From Lachnospiraceae bacterium (GTDB lineage: Bacteria > Bacillota > Clostridia > Lachnospirales > Lachnospiraceae): a DNA stretch of 35,425 bases. The stretch spans positions 1-35,425 of the forward strand of contig JAGAQI010000011.1 of the NCBI GenBank assembly GCA_017622795.1, given 5' to 3'. The translations under genes were made by a program, and so were the position numbers. Below are positions 8,079 through 15,518 of this stretch, piece by piece. Within the stretch, counting starts at the first letter, position 1. Every line of letters starts with the position of its first letter. The notes under the pieces are model-generated. The model saw only the letters and a program-made list of their open reading frames with translations. It made no database searches and had not been told where the DNA came from.

Positions 8079-9641
8079 ATGAAGGAAATCATGGAAACCG
8101 TATTTATAGCGGATGATGAAGCGAATATCAGAGAGGGGCTAAAGTGTATTATTGACTGGGAAGAACTGGGTTTTACAGTCTGCGGAGAAGCGTCAAACGG
8201 AGAAGAAGCACTGCAGGAAATCCTCCGTTTACAACCTTCTTTGGTTCTGATGGATATCCGTATGCCAAAGCTATACGGTCTGGAGGTAATTGAGCAGGCA
8301 AGAAAGCAGGGATATTTCGGAACTTTTGTTATTTTAAGCGGTTATTCTGATTTTAAATATGCCCAGACTGCCATGAAGTTTGGGGTGAAATATTATCTCA
8401 CCAAGCCGATGGACGAGGAAGAGTTGGAAAAGGTAGTAAAAGAAGTTTATGTAACGATTCAGGATACACGTCAGAAAAAAGAAGATGATGAATTCTTCCG
8501 CAGAAAATCCAAAAAAGAAATCCTGCAGGATATCTTATTAGGTAAAGCACGGATGGAGTTGTTAAATTTAGCAGAGTTAAAGCTGGACGCGGAAGTGTAT
8601 CAGGTTGTGCTGTACGAAAATTTCCAAATCGGTGAGGTGGAACTGCCATACCAGTTTGCCGACATGTTTATGGTGGCGGATACCGGAAGTGATTCCTTCG
8701 AACACTTTGTAATAAAAGAGAAGAATATTTTATTGTTAAAGGGAAATTTTGCCGTTGAAAAATTCAAGCGTTTCTTGCGGCATTACGAATCCGCACCGCA
8801 AAAAGGAAGTCCGCTGGATACGTTGTTCCTTTCGTACGGCGTCGAAGTAACGGATATTAGTGAATTGAAGAGGTCCTATGAACAGGCAGCTGCACTTCTG
8901 GGCAGACGTTTTTTCTGTGAAAAGGGTCAGCATGTATTGGGATATACGGAGCTCCCGGAAAGCCGGGAAGAAAAAATGGCCATAGATCGTGCAAAAGCAG
9001 AGGAATATTGTGCAAAACTGACGGATTATTTACAGACCTTTAACCGACGTAAGGTACAGGAAACTTTACGGGAATTGGAGGCGTATTTATATCAGGTGGA
9101 AACCGATATTTCTGCGGTAAAACTGTTTACGACAGATTTATATTTGCAAGTAAAGGATACCATGAACCATCGCTATAATTCTATGGATATCCCGTTTGAT
9201 TCAAATCAGGATATTATTGCGTTTATCAATCAGCAGAATTACTTATATGAGATTACCGACTATTTTGCAGAGCAATTTGAAACGGTGATGAGTTCCATCG
9301 GTAATTCGTCCAGAGACAGTGTGCTGGATGACATTTTATATTACATAGAACATAATTATCCTTCCAATTTAAAGCTGGAGGGAATTGCCGCTTTGTTTGG
9401 CTATAACAGTTCCTATCTCGGAAAAATATTTAATAAGAGTGTTGGAGAAAGCTTTAACTCTTATGTGGATCAGGTACGTGTGAAGCACGCAATTGAGCTG
9501 TTAGTGGAAAATAAGCATAAGGTATATGAAATTGCGGAAATGGTCGGCTATAAAAATGTGGATTATTTCCATAAGAAATTTAAGAAATACGTAGGAGAGA
9601 GTCCGGCAGAATACAGAAAGAAGCTGGATAATCAGGAATAG
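8079..9641 (+). CDS. YesN-like response regulator with AraC-type DNA-binding domain
   Basis: This is a two-component transcription factor of 520 residues. The receiver domain (residues ~6-122) has the acidic pair Asp12/Asp13, phospho-acceptor Asp59 in VLMDIRMP, Ser87 in ILSGYSDF, and Lys109 in LTKP. A ~290-residue middle region is typical of the YesN class. The C-terminus (~415-515) carries two helix-turn-helix units, the first near LEGIAALFGYNSSYLGKIF and the second near VYEIAEMVGYKNVDYFHKKF, ending SPAEYRKK. A second in-frame ATG at 8091 could also be used. YesN proteins normally pair with a YesM-type histidine kinase; none is encoded here. The adjacent glucan operon is the likely target, by context only. 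Confidence 0.92.
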   Translation: MKEIMETVFIADDEANIREGLKCIIDWEELGFTVCGEASNGEEALQEILRLQPSLVLMDIRMPKLYGLEVIEQARKQGYFGTFVILSGYSDFKYAQTAMKFGVKYYLTKPMDEEELEKVVKEVYVTIQDTRQKKEDDEFFRRKSKKEILQDILLGKARMELLNLAELKLDAEVYQVVLYENFQIGEVELPYQFADMFMVADTGSDSFEHFVIKEKNILLLKGNFAVEKFKRFLRHYESAPQKGSPLDTLFLSYGVEVTDISELKRSYEQAAALLGRRFFCEKGQHVLGYTELPESREEKMAIDRAKAEEYCAKLTDYLQTFNRRKVQETLRELEAYLYQVETDISAVKLFTTDLYLQVKDTMNHRYNSMDIPFDSNQDIIAFINQQNYLYEITDYFAEQFETVMSSIGNSSRDSVLDDILYYIEHNYPSNLKLEGIAALFGYNSSYLGKIFNKSVGESFNSYVDQVRVKHAIELLVENKHKVYEIAEMVGYKNVDYFHKKFKKYVGESPAEYRKKLDNQE

Positions 9642-9652
9642 AGGTGAAACGA

Positions 9653-10621
9653 TTGCAAAAAAAGCAGATGCTGTATACGGTATTGCTGTTGCTTCTTTTT
9701 GCGGGCTGTGGTTCCAACGGGGAAGAACCCCCGAAACAGCCGGAGCCGTTTGTAGATGAAACAGTGATTGGTACAGTGGATTCGGAACAGGATGTCATTG
9801 CGGAAGAACCTGCGTTGCCGGATGTTTTGGAGCCGGAGGCTTCGGGTGTGGCAGTAGAAGAGAATGAAAAGGCAATTATCGACTATTCCAACATGACAGA
9901 CGGATATGTTATGGTTAAGTTTATTGCCGAAACAGAAAAACGGTTGAAGGTTCAGGTCAAAGGCCCGGCAATCACATATAAATATGACATTAACGTTGGT
10001 GAGTGGGAGACGTTTCCTCTGTCAGACGGTAACGGTACCTATCAGATAACGGTTTTTGAAAATGCAGAAGGAAATAAGTATGCGGCAGTACTTTCCGTAT
10101 CTGCCGAGGTGGAATTGAAGGATGAGTTTGCACCGTTTATACGACCAAACCAGTATGTAGACTATGGAGTAGCCACTGAAACCAGAAAAATGGCAGCAAG
10201 ACTCACTGTGGGAAAAGAAACAGAGCTGGAAAAAGTACAGGCGGTGTATGAATATGTGGTGAATAATATCACCTATGATACGGAACTGGCGGAAACCGTG
10301 AAAAGTGGCTATCTTCCTGTGTTAGATAAGGTACTGGAAAGTAAGAAGGGAATTTGCTTTGATTATGCAGCTTTAATGACCGGTATGTTAAGAAGCCAGT
10401 CTGTACCATGTAAACTTGTCGTAGGGTATGCCGGTGAGGTATATCATGCCTGGATCAGTGTCTATACAGAAAAAGACGGATGGATAGACAATGCCATTTA
10501 TTTTGACGGTACTGCCTGGAAGCGGATGGATCCTACTTTTGCGGCTTCCGGAAATCGTAGCGAGGAAATTATGAAGTATATTGGAGACGGTTCCAATTAT
10601 ACAGTAAACAAAATATATTAA
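9653..10621 (+). CDS. Lipoprotein with a transglutaminase-like domain
   Basis: Residue numbers here follow a longer reading from a GTG at 9644. The TTG at 9653 is preferred because GAGGTG sits 6 nt before it, while the GTG itself forms part of that ribosome site. A short hydrophobic signal with FAGC marks a lipoprotein (Cys22). An acidic Pro/Glu-rich linker runs to ~75, then a beta-rich region to ~160. The transglutaminase-like core (~185-300) shows the triad: Cys238 in GICFDYAAL, His268 in VYHAWI, Asp296 in MDPTF. Bacterial members act as cysteine proteases, crosslinkers or binding modules. The substrate is unknown, though a cell-wall or surface role suits the location. The gene starts about 11 nt after the response regulator gene and is probably co-transcribed with it. 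Confidence 0.85.
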   Translation: MQKKQMLYTVLLLLLFAGCGSNGEEPPKQPEPFVDETVIGTVDSEQDVIAEEPALPDVLEPEASGVAVEENEKAIIDYSNMTDGYVMVKFIAETEKRLKVQVKGPAITYKYDINVGEWETFPLSDGNGTYQITVFENAEGNKYAAVLSVSAEVELKDEFAPFIRPNQYVDYGVATETRKMAARLTVGKETELEKVQAVYEYVVNNITYDTELAETVKSGYLPVLDKVLESKKGICFDYAALMTGMLRSQSVPCKLVVGYAGEVYHAWISVYTEKDGWIDNAIYFDGTAWKRMDPTFAASGNRSEEIMKYIGDGSNYTVNKIY

Positions 10622-10635
10622 GAGGTAAAAGCCTC

Positions 10636-10661
10636 TGCCCGCATAGGCGGGCGGGCATTTT
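10636..10661 (+). terminator. GC-rich hairpin between the transglutaminase and pilus genes
   Basis: TGCCCGC pairs with GCGGGCA and is followed by TTTT. A small AGAGG/CCTCT hairpin precedes it and a TTTTCC/GGAAAA hairpin follows. It may be a weak terminator or attenuator ahead of the pilus operon. No clear promoter is visible in this gap. Confidence 0.5.
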
Positions 10662-10685
10662 CCTTCGGAAAACAGGGAGGCTATA

Positions 10686-11726
10686 ATGAGACAGTTAAAC
10701 TATAAGGAAATTGCATCATTTTGCCAGGAAATCGCCTGGCTGGTACATTCCGGGGTACGTGTCGGTGACGGTTTACATCTTTTAGCGGAAGAAGAAAAGG
10801 AAACGGTGTGGAAGGATTGCCTGATTTCCATGGCTGAGCAGGCAGATGAAGGCTTGCCGTTATCTGAAATTGTTAAAAATTCCGGATGTTTTCCGGTTTA
10901 TGTCCAGGGAATATTAAATGTGGGAGAAACCACGGGACGTTTGGAAGAATCCCTGTTGGCAATTAAAAAATATTATGAGGGCAGGGAATACATGAACAAC
11001 CGGGTGCGCAGTGCGCTGCTGTATCCATCGATTTTGCTTCTGTTAATGCTTGTGGTTATCGTTGTTTTATTAACCCAGGTGCTTCCGATTTTCCAATCGG
11101 TATTTGCTTCCCTTGGCGGAAAGATGGGCGGTCTTGCAGGCGGTTTATTAACCTTGGGTGTTGTGATTAATAAAGCAATGCCGTTCCTGTGTGTTTTAAT
11201 GGCTGTTGTGGTTGCGTTTGTAATTGCATTTTCTGTCAGCAACGGATTCCGTGAGAAAATGTTGGGCGCATGGAAGAAAAAGGCTGGTGATAAGGGTGTT
11301 ATGCGTAAGATGAATGATGCCAGCTTTGCCCAGGCAATTTCCATGGGACTATCCAGCGGACTTCCGTTAGAAGAAACCATGGAATTGGCGGCAGAGGTAT
11401 TAAATGATATTCCGCAGGCCAAAGAACGGTGTTTAAATTGTAAGGAGGAACTGCTTAGCGGAATTCCGTTGGCGGATGCATTAAAGAAAGCAGATGTTTT
11501 CCCTCCTGCCATGTGCCGGTTGCTTAGCCTTGGTATGCAGAGCGGAAACGGCGATGCGGTTATGGTGGAAATTGCGGACCGTCTTACGGAGGAAGCTGAT
11601 GTGGCACTGGCTGCCAGGGTGGAAAAAGTAGAACCGACACTGGTGCTGATTACTTCGATACTGGTCGGAATTATTTTGCTGTCGGTGATGCTGCCCTTAA
11701 TGAACATTATGGAAGCAATCGGGTGA
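10686..11726 (+). CDS. Type IV filament inner-membrane platform protein (PilC/GspF family)
   Basis: This is the membrane core of a type IV pilus or type II secretion machine, which couples the cytoplasmic ATPase to pilin insertion or removal. The 346 residues contain two T2SSF repeats (~8-130 and ~210-335). Each has the helical pattern with LP/FP-x-G and LxxGxxxGxxxxxL (GILNVGETTGRLEESL near residues 76-91, SLGMQSGNGDAVMVEIADRL near 280-300). Three membrane helices are seen near 114-135, 160-182 and 318-340. It is somewhat shorter than PilC proteins of ~400 residues, lacking an N-terminal extension. GGGAGG precedes the ATG. It opens a six-gene cluster that ends with a PilT-type ATPase. Confidence 0.9.
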   Translation: MRQLNYKEIASFCQEIAWLVHSGVRVGDGLHLLAEEEKETVWKDCLISMAEQADEGLPLSEIVKNSGCFPVYVQGILNVGETTGRLEESLLAIKKYYEGREYMNNRVRSALLYPSILLLLMLVVIVVLLTQVLPIFQSVFASLGGKMGGLAGGLLTLGVVINKAMPFLCVLMAVVVAFVIAFSVSNGFREKMLGAWKKKAGDKGVMRKMNDASFAQAISMGLSSGLPLEETMELAAEVLNDIPQAKERCLNCKEELLSGIPLADALKKADVFPPAMCRLLSLGMQSGNGDAVMVEIADRLTEEADVALAARVEKVEPTLVLITSILVGIILLSVMLPLMNIMEAIG

Positions 11727-11730
11727 TCGT

Positions 11731-12054
11731 ATGAAAAAGAAACTGCAACAAGGAATTTCAGGAATGTTGTTTCCTATTTTAGCGGTAGGAATTTTGTTGT
11801 TCTTTTTGGCGTCTGTTAATAATTTAGATAACGGAAAGCGGGAGGAAGGAAAAGAACAGTTGGAACAGGCATTAAAGCGGTGTGCGGTGACCTGTTATGC
11901 AACGGAGGGAATTTATCCGCCGGATGTAGAATATATGAAGGAACATTACGGGATTCAGATTGATGAGGAACGGTATCTGGTCAGATATGAGATATTTGCA
12001 GAAAATCTCATGCCGGATATAACGGTAGTGGAAAAAAGAGATGAGAAAAAGTGA
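11731..12054 (+). CDS. Small single-helix protein, pseudopilin-like (pilus operon)
   Basis: This 107-residue protein has a basic N-terminus (MKKKLQQGISG), one hydrophobic helix at ~12-28, then an acidic/helical stretch (KREEGKEQLEQALKRCAVTC) and a small domain with two Cys (~52, 56). The layout of a basic leader, a Gly and a hydrophobic helix is pilin-like. However, the residue five after the candidate Gly is not Glu, so it is not a canonical prepilin. It starts 4 nt after the platform gene and overlaps the next gene by 14 nt. I do not recognise a named family. Confidence 0.72.
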   Translation: MKKKLQQGISGMLFPILAVGILLFFLASVNNLDNGKREEGKEQLEQALKRCAVTCYATEGIYPPDVEYMKEHYGIQIDEERYLVRYEIFAENLMPDITVVEKRDEKK

Positions 12055-12529
12055 GAATAAAACACAGATAGAGGGTTTGCTGGTATTGGTGCTGTTCGGT
12101 GTCTTTGCTATATGTATATTGTCGGTGCTTCTTACGGGAGCCGGCGCATATGGGAGGCTGGTGGACAGACAGCAGGCATCTTATGAAGAGCGGACAGTAC
12201 CACAGTATATTGCGACAAAGGTTCGGCAAGCAGATGTTTCCGGTGGAGTGACAATCGGTGATTTTTGCGGTGTAGAAGCATTGGAGCTGATGGAATTGCC
12301 CGGCAAAGAATATGTCACCAGAATATATTGCTATGACGGTTATCTGCGGGAATTGTTTTCCACGGTAACAGGAAGCTTTGAACCGGAAGCGGGAGAAAAA
12401 ATACTGGAGGCCCAGCAGGTGGATTTTATCCTAAATGAAAATTGTCTAAACGTATTTGTGACAGGAACAGACGGAGAAAAAACAGAAGTTAAGCTGACCT
12501 TACGGAGTAAAAGGAGAGGAGGCAGATAA
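12041..12529 (+). CDS. DUF4860-like membrane protein, pseudopilin-like
   Basis: This 162-residue protein has a short polar leader (MRKSENKTQIEG), a hydrophobic helix at ~13-34, and a beta-rich extracellular part (RIYCYDGYLRELF, VDFILNENCLNVFVTG). It resembles DUF4860, a small family seen beside PilC/GspF genes in Clostridia; I recall this rather than having searched it. The layout resembles GspH/GspI-type minor pseudopilins, but no Glu is found at +5 after the Gly. It overlaps the genes on both sides (14 nt upstream, 1 nt downstream), consistent with coupled translation. Confidence 0.74.
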   Translation: MRKSENKTQIEGLLVLVLFGVFAICILSVLLTGAGAYGRLVDRQQASYEERTVPQYIATKVRQADVSGGVTIGDFCGVEALELMELPGKEYVTRIYCYDGYLRELFSTVTGSFEPEAGEKILEAQQVDFILNENCLNVFVTGTDGEKTEVKLTLRSKRRGGR

Positions 12530-12954
12530 TGAAGAGCAAAGCACCATTAGTTATGATGGAACAGATAGTAATGGTTTTAATATTTGCCTTAGCTGCCGCA
12601 CTATGCTTACAGACCTTTGTTCTGTCAGGAAAAATTTCAAAAAATACCGAGGAGTTAAACCGGGCATCCATAGAGGCACAGAATGCAGCGGAAACCTTGA
12701 AGGCGGTAGGCCTGGGCAGTTATTTACTGGATAAAAATGCAGTGTCTGTTAAGGGTGGCTATCAGATAGCGCTTGATGAGGCGTGGAATCATAGTTCCGA
12801 TCCGGGGAAAGCGGCATATTATCTGCTGATTTGTCCTGAAAACCATGACAGCGATTTTTTTTGGAAAGCAGAGCTCGTGGTAGCAAGGAAGGACGGAACA
12901 GAGTTGTTTCGAATTCCGGTTGCCGGACAGACGGAGGTGACGGAATATGAGTAA
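12529..12954 (+). CDS. Pilin-like single-helix protein with a Glu near the helix start
   Basis: This 141-residue protein begins MKSKAP, then LVMMEQIVMVLIFALAAALC, a hydrophobic helix with Glu11 positioned like the +5 Glu of type IV pilins if cleavage were after Pro6. The usual Gly at -1 is absent. An amphipathic helix (SKNTEELNRASIEAQNAAETLKAV) continues from the membrane helix, as in pilins. A small domain follows with YYLLICPEN. It shares one base with the preceding stop and overlaps the next gene by 8 nt. It is the most pilin-like of the four small proteins, but processing cannot be confirmed. Confidence 0.74.
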   Translation: MKSKAPLVMMEQIVMVLIFALAAALCLQTFVLSGKISKNTEELNRASIEAQNAAETLKAVGLGSYLLDKNAVSVKGGYQIALDEAWNHSSDPGKAAYYLLICPENHDSDFFWKAELVVARKDGTELFRIPVAGQTEVTEYE

Positions 12955-13348
12955 GCGGGAAGCACCACCGGCAGTGGGCGGAAGTTCCCTGCTTGTTATT
13001 TTTGCCGTACTTTGTCTGACGATTTTTGCTTTGCTCAGTCTGTCTACCGTGCAGGCAGACCGGCGGCTTGCAGAAGCATCGGCAGAGGCAGTGCAAAAGT
13101 ATTATGAAGCTGATGTAAAAGCAGAAGTACTGTTAGCTTCTATCAGACAGGGACAAGTACCGGCGGACGCAGTAGAAAAAAACGGTGAAGTTTATTATTA
13201 TCGGCAGAAAGTCTCTGAGGTTCAGGCTTTGGAGGTAGAAGTAAAGGTATCGGACGAGGAGTATGAAATAATGCGCTGGCAATTGGTCTCCACTACAGAA
13301 TGGGAAGAGGATGACAGCATGGATGTATGGAACGGAAGCTTGGAATAA
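12947..13348 (+). CDS. Small membrane protein with pseudopilin-like N-terminus
   Basis: This 133-residue protein starts with a polar leader ending AVGG, then a hydrophobic helix (SSLLVIFAVLCLTIFALLSL) at ~13-32. Next comes an Ala/Glu-rich helix (ADRRLAEASAEAVQKYYEAD) and a C-terminal beta part (VYYYRQKVSEVQALEVEVKV). The Gly-Gly before the helix fits a prepilin-peptidase-like site. The +5 residue is Val rather than Glu, as in GspK/PilX-type tip pseudopilins, which also lack it. It overlaps the previous gene by 8 nt and its stop abuts the ATPase ribosome site. No named family is recognised. Confidence 0.73.
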   Translation: MSKREAPPAVGGSSLLVIFAVLCLTIFALLSLSTVQADRRLAEASAEAVQKYYEADVKAEVLLASIRQGQVPADAVEKNGEVYYYRQKVSEVQALEVEVKVSDEEYEIMRWQLVSTTEWEEDDSMDVWNGSLE

Positions 13349-13362
13349 TGGAGGAAAATAAA

Positions 13363-14418
13363 ATGGAAGTATTGGATTATTTGAAAAAAGCGGTGGAAGA
13401 GGGGGCATCGGATATCTTTTTTCTGGCAGGTAGTCCTGCAACAGCAAAAATAGAAGGACGTATTGTACGTATCGGAGAAGAACGCCTTCTTCCGAATCAT
13501 ACCAGAGAGTTAATCGGACAGATATATGAAGTGGCAAAACGAAGTACAGAATATTTCGAAAAGACCGGTGACGATGATTTTTCCTTTGCGGTACCGGGAA
13601 TTGCCCGCTTCCGTGTAAATGCATACCGGCAGAGAGGTTCCTGGGCTGCGGTAATCCGTACCGTATCCTTCCATATTCCGGATTGGAGAGACTTAAACAT
13701 CCCGGAAGAGGTTATGAAGCTGGCAGATGTAAACAGCGGAATGATTCTGGTTACCGGAACTGCCGGCAGTGGTAAATCTACAACCCAGGCATGTATCATT
13801 GACCGGATTAATCATACGCAGGAAGCTCATATTATTACGCTGGAGGACCCGATTGAGTATCTTCACGGACATGATAAGAGTATTATCAGCCAGCGTGAAA
13901 TTGCTATTGATACGGAGGACTATCTCTCCGCGCTCCGTGCGTGTCTGCGTCAGGCACCGGATGTTATTCTTATGGGAGAAATGAGAGATACCGAAACTAT
14001 CCGAACTGCTATGACTGCAGCAGAAACCGGACATTTAGTTATCGCAACCTTACACACGAAGGGTGCGGTAAACACCATCGACCGTATTTTAGACTCCTTC
14101 CCAAGTACCCAGCAGGGACAGATTCGTGTGCAGCTTAGTATGGTGCTGCATACCGTAGTTTCCCAGCAGTTAATTCCTGATGTAAACGGGGAATTGATTC
14201 CGGCATATGAGATTATGCATATGGATAATGCAATCCGTAATATGATTCGTGATAATAAAAACCATCAGATTAACAATGTGATTGCGGCGGGCGGTGCCAG
14301 CGGAATGATTACCATGGACCAGTATCTGTTAAATATGTATCAAAAAAAGCAGATATCGAAAGAAACGGTGCTGGAATATGCGGATAATCCGGAACAATTA
14401 GTAAGAAGACTGGTCTAA
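13363..14418 (+). CDS. PilT-type type IV pilus ATPase
   Basis: This hexameric secretion ATPase is of the retraction (PilT) class. The ATG at 13363 is chosen because GGAGG lies about 8 nt before it; in-frame ATGs at 13327 and 13348 lack a site. This gives 351 residues, typical for PilT and shorter than PilB/GspE. Motifs: Walker A GTAGSGKS at 132-139, Asp box TLEDPIEY at 159-166, Walker B VILMGEMRD at 201-209, His box TGHLVIATLHT at 222-232, and AIRNMIRD at 290-297. The last matches the AIRNLIRE signature that sets PilT apart from extension ATPases. It closes the pilus operon. No PilB, PilM or prepilin peptidase is encoded nearby. Confidence 0.92.
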   Translation: MEVLDYLKKAVEEGASDIFFLAGSPATAKIEGRIVRIGEERLLPNHTRELIGQIYEVAKRSTEYFEKTGDDDFSFAVPGIARFRVNAYRQRGSWAAVIRTVSFHIPDWRDLNIPEEVMKLADVNSGMILVTGTAGSGKSTTQACIIDRINHTQEAHIITLEDPIEYLHGHDKSIISQREIAIDTEDYLSALRACLRQAPDVILMGEMRDTETIRTAMTAAETGHLVIATLHTKGAVNTIDRILDSFPSTQQGQIRVQLSMVLHTVVSQQLIPDVNGELIPAYEIMHMDNAIRNMIRDNKNHQINNVIAAGGASGMITMDQYLLNMYQKKQISKETVLEYADNPEQLVRRLV

Positions 14419-14435
14419 AACAATATATGTAATAC

Positions 14436-14465
14436 AAGCCGGATACCTTGTGGTATCCGGCTTTT
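14436..14465 (+). terminator. Terminator between the pilus operon and the convergent hypothetical pair
   Basis: AAGCCGGATACC forms a perfect 12-bp stem with its complement around a TTGT loop and ends in CTTTT. It lies 18 nt after the pilT-like stop. It can also act less strongly on the minus strand. Confidence 0.88.
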
Positions 14466-14479
14466 CAGTTGCAGAGTGT

Positions 14480-14740
14480 TTATAAAAGTTTTAACAGTGC
14501 AGCAATTTTTCTTCGTTCTTCCGGAGAAAGCTTTTTTGTCAACTCGGTAATCAATAGGTTTCTTTCTGCAGTTGTAAAGGCTTCGCCCTGTTTGTTTAAG
14601 GTGGCATTTGCTTTTAGCAGTAAAGGAAATGCTTTATCTAACGGTGTGTTGGCAGCCTTTTCCATCAGTTCGGCGATGACAGCTTTTTTCAGAGGGGAAA
14701 GATTTTGAAACAGTGGATCGTTTAAGATAGTGTTTTCCAT
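14480..14740 (-). CDS. Small helical protein of unknown function
   Basis: This 86-residue protein has no signal peptide or membrane segment and is predicted to be mainly alpha-helical, with repeated Leu/Ala/Lys patterns. It ends LSPEERRKIAALLKLL, which echoes LSPEQNDTLNLLKTLL at the end of the protein encoded just upstream. The two may be related or interact through this motif. AAGGAGG stands 9 nt before its ATG, in the 16-nt gap after the upstream gene. Family not recognised. Confidence 0.68.
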   Translation of the reverse strand: MENTILNDPLFQNLSPLKKAVIAELMEKAANTPLDKAFPLLLKANATLNKQGEAFTTAERNLLITELTKKLSPEERRKIAALLKLL

Positions 14741-14756
14741 AGGGATACCTCCTTTT

Positions 14757-15344
14757 TTATTCTGCGTCCAGCAGAGTTTTTAACAGGTTTAGTGTGTCGT
14801 TTTGTTCTGGGCTGAGCATGGAGGAGATGTTTCCTTCTGCCAGAACGGATGCCATATCAGGCATGGTAAAATCCTCAGGAGCAGGTGGTTCCTGTGTGGG
14901 TGATTCCTGCATAGATGATGCCTGAGTGGTAAACAGGTTGCCAATTCCATCGGCAGACATCAATGTACTTAAAATATCACCGTAATTATCGTAGAAATTT
15001 TTTGCCTGTATCAGATTGAGCAGTAAGGTAACAAATTCCTTTTCTTTGTCAGCACATACCAGGGAAAGACTTCGGAGCAGCCCCTCCGGGTCTTGGATAA
15101 ATCGGAAGAGGAAGGAAAAGATTCCCGGCTCATCTTTTCTTTGGGGCGATGGAGGGATATCGTGAGGAAAGGAAATTTCCCGGTAGAGCTTTACTGTTTC
15201 GGACAGTTCCAAAAATTTCATGGTTAGTTCGGCCGGATACTGATAGGAAGGCTGTAAAAACGGAAGTGCAGCAGCCAAAAGCAAAGCGGTATGACTATGA
15301 AAAGGCAGGGATAGCGTTGATTGTTCATCATCCGGATGTGACAC
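14757..15344 (-). CDS. Unrecognised protein paired with the downstream small helical protein
   Basis: This 195-residue protein starts at a GTG, with AGGAGGT about 10 nt before it. The N-terminal ~120 residues are helical and hydrophobic-amphipathic (FHSHTALLLAAALPFLQPSY, FLFRFIQDPEGLLRSLSLV) without a clear membrane anchor. Residues ~140-165 form a Pro/Gln/Glu/Thr-rich linker, and the tail carries LSPEQNDTLNLLKTLL. It is probably co-transcribed with the 86-residue gene. No function can be given from sequence. Confidence 0.68.
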   Translation of the reverse strand: MSHPDDEQSTLSLPFHSHTALLLAAALPFLQPSYQYPAELTMKFLELSETVKLYREISFPHDIPPSPQRKDEPGIFSFLFRFIQDPEGLLRSLSLVCADKEKEFVTLLLNLIQAKNFYDNYGDILSTLMSADGIGNLFTTQASSMQESPTQEPPAPEDFTMPDMASVLAEGNISSMLSPEQNDTLNLLKTLLDAE

Positions 15345-15459
15345 AGATAGGGGGACCTCCTTCCTTTTCCGTTACACCGCAAATAACGGTGTTTCTTCAT
15401 TATATGCGGTTTTCACCGATATATGATAAATGAATATATTAGAAAAACAGTTCTGTATA

Positions 15460-15488
15460 TTGACGCAAAATTCGATATGTTGTATAAT
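15460..15488 (+). promoter_or_regulatory. Strong sigma-A promoter of the chemoreceptor gene
   Basis: TTGACG and TATAAT are separated by 17 bp. The promoter lies inside an upstream in-frame extension of the chemoreceptor reading frame, so the protein must start downstream, at 15519. Confidence 0.85.
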
Positions 15489-15518
15489 AATTGTATAACA
15501 ATATTGGGAGGTGGTATT

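Noticed and set aside
10973-11707. 244-codon open frame on the minus strand opposite the PilC/GspF-like gene
   Set aside because: The plus-strand protein has clear family features and a good ribosome site. The antisense frame is Ser/Thr/Ile-rich without domain-like features.
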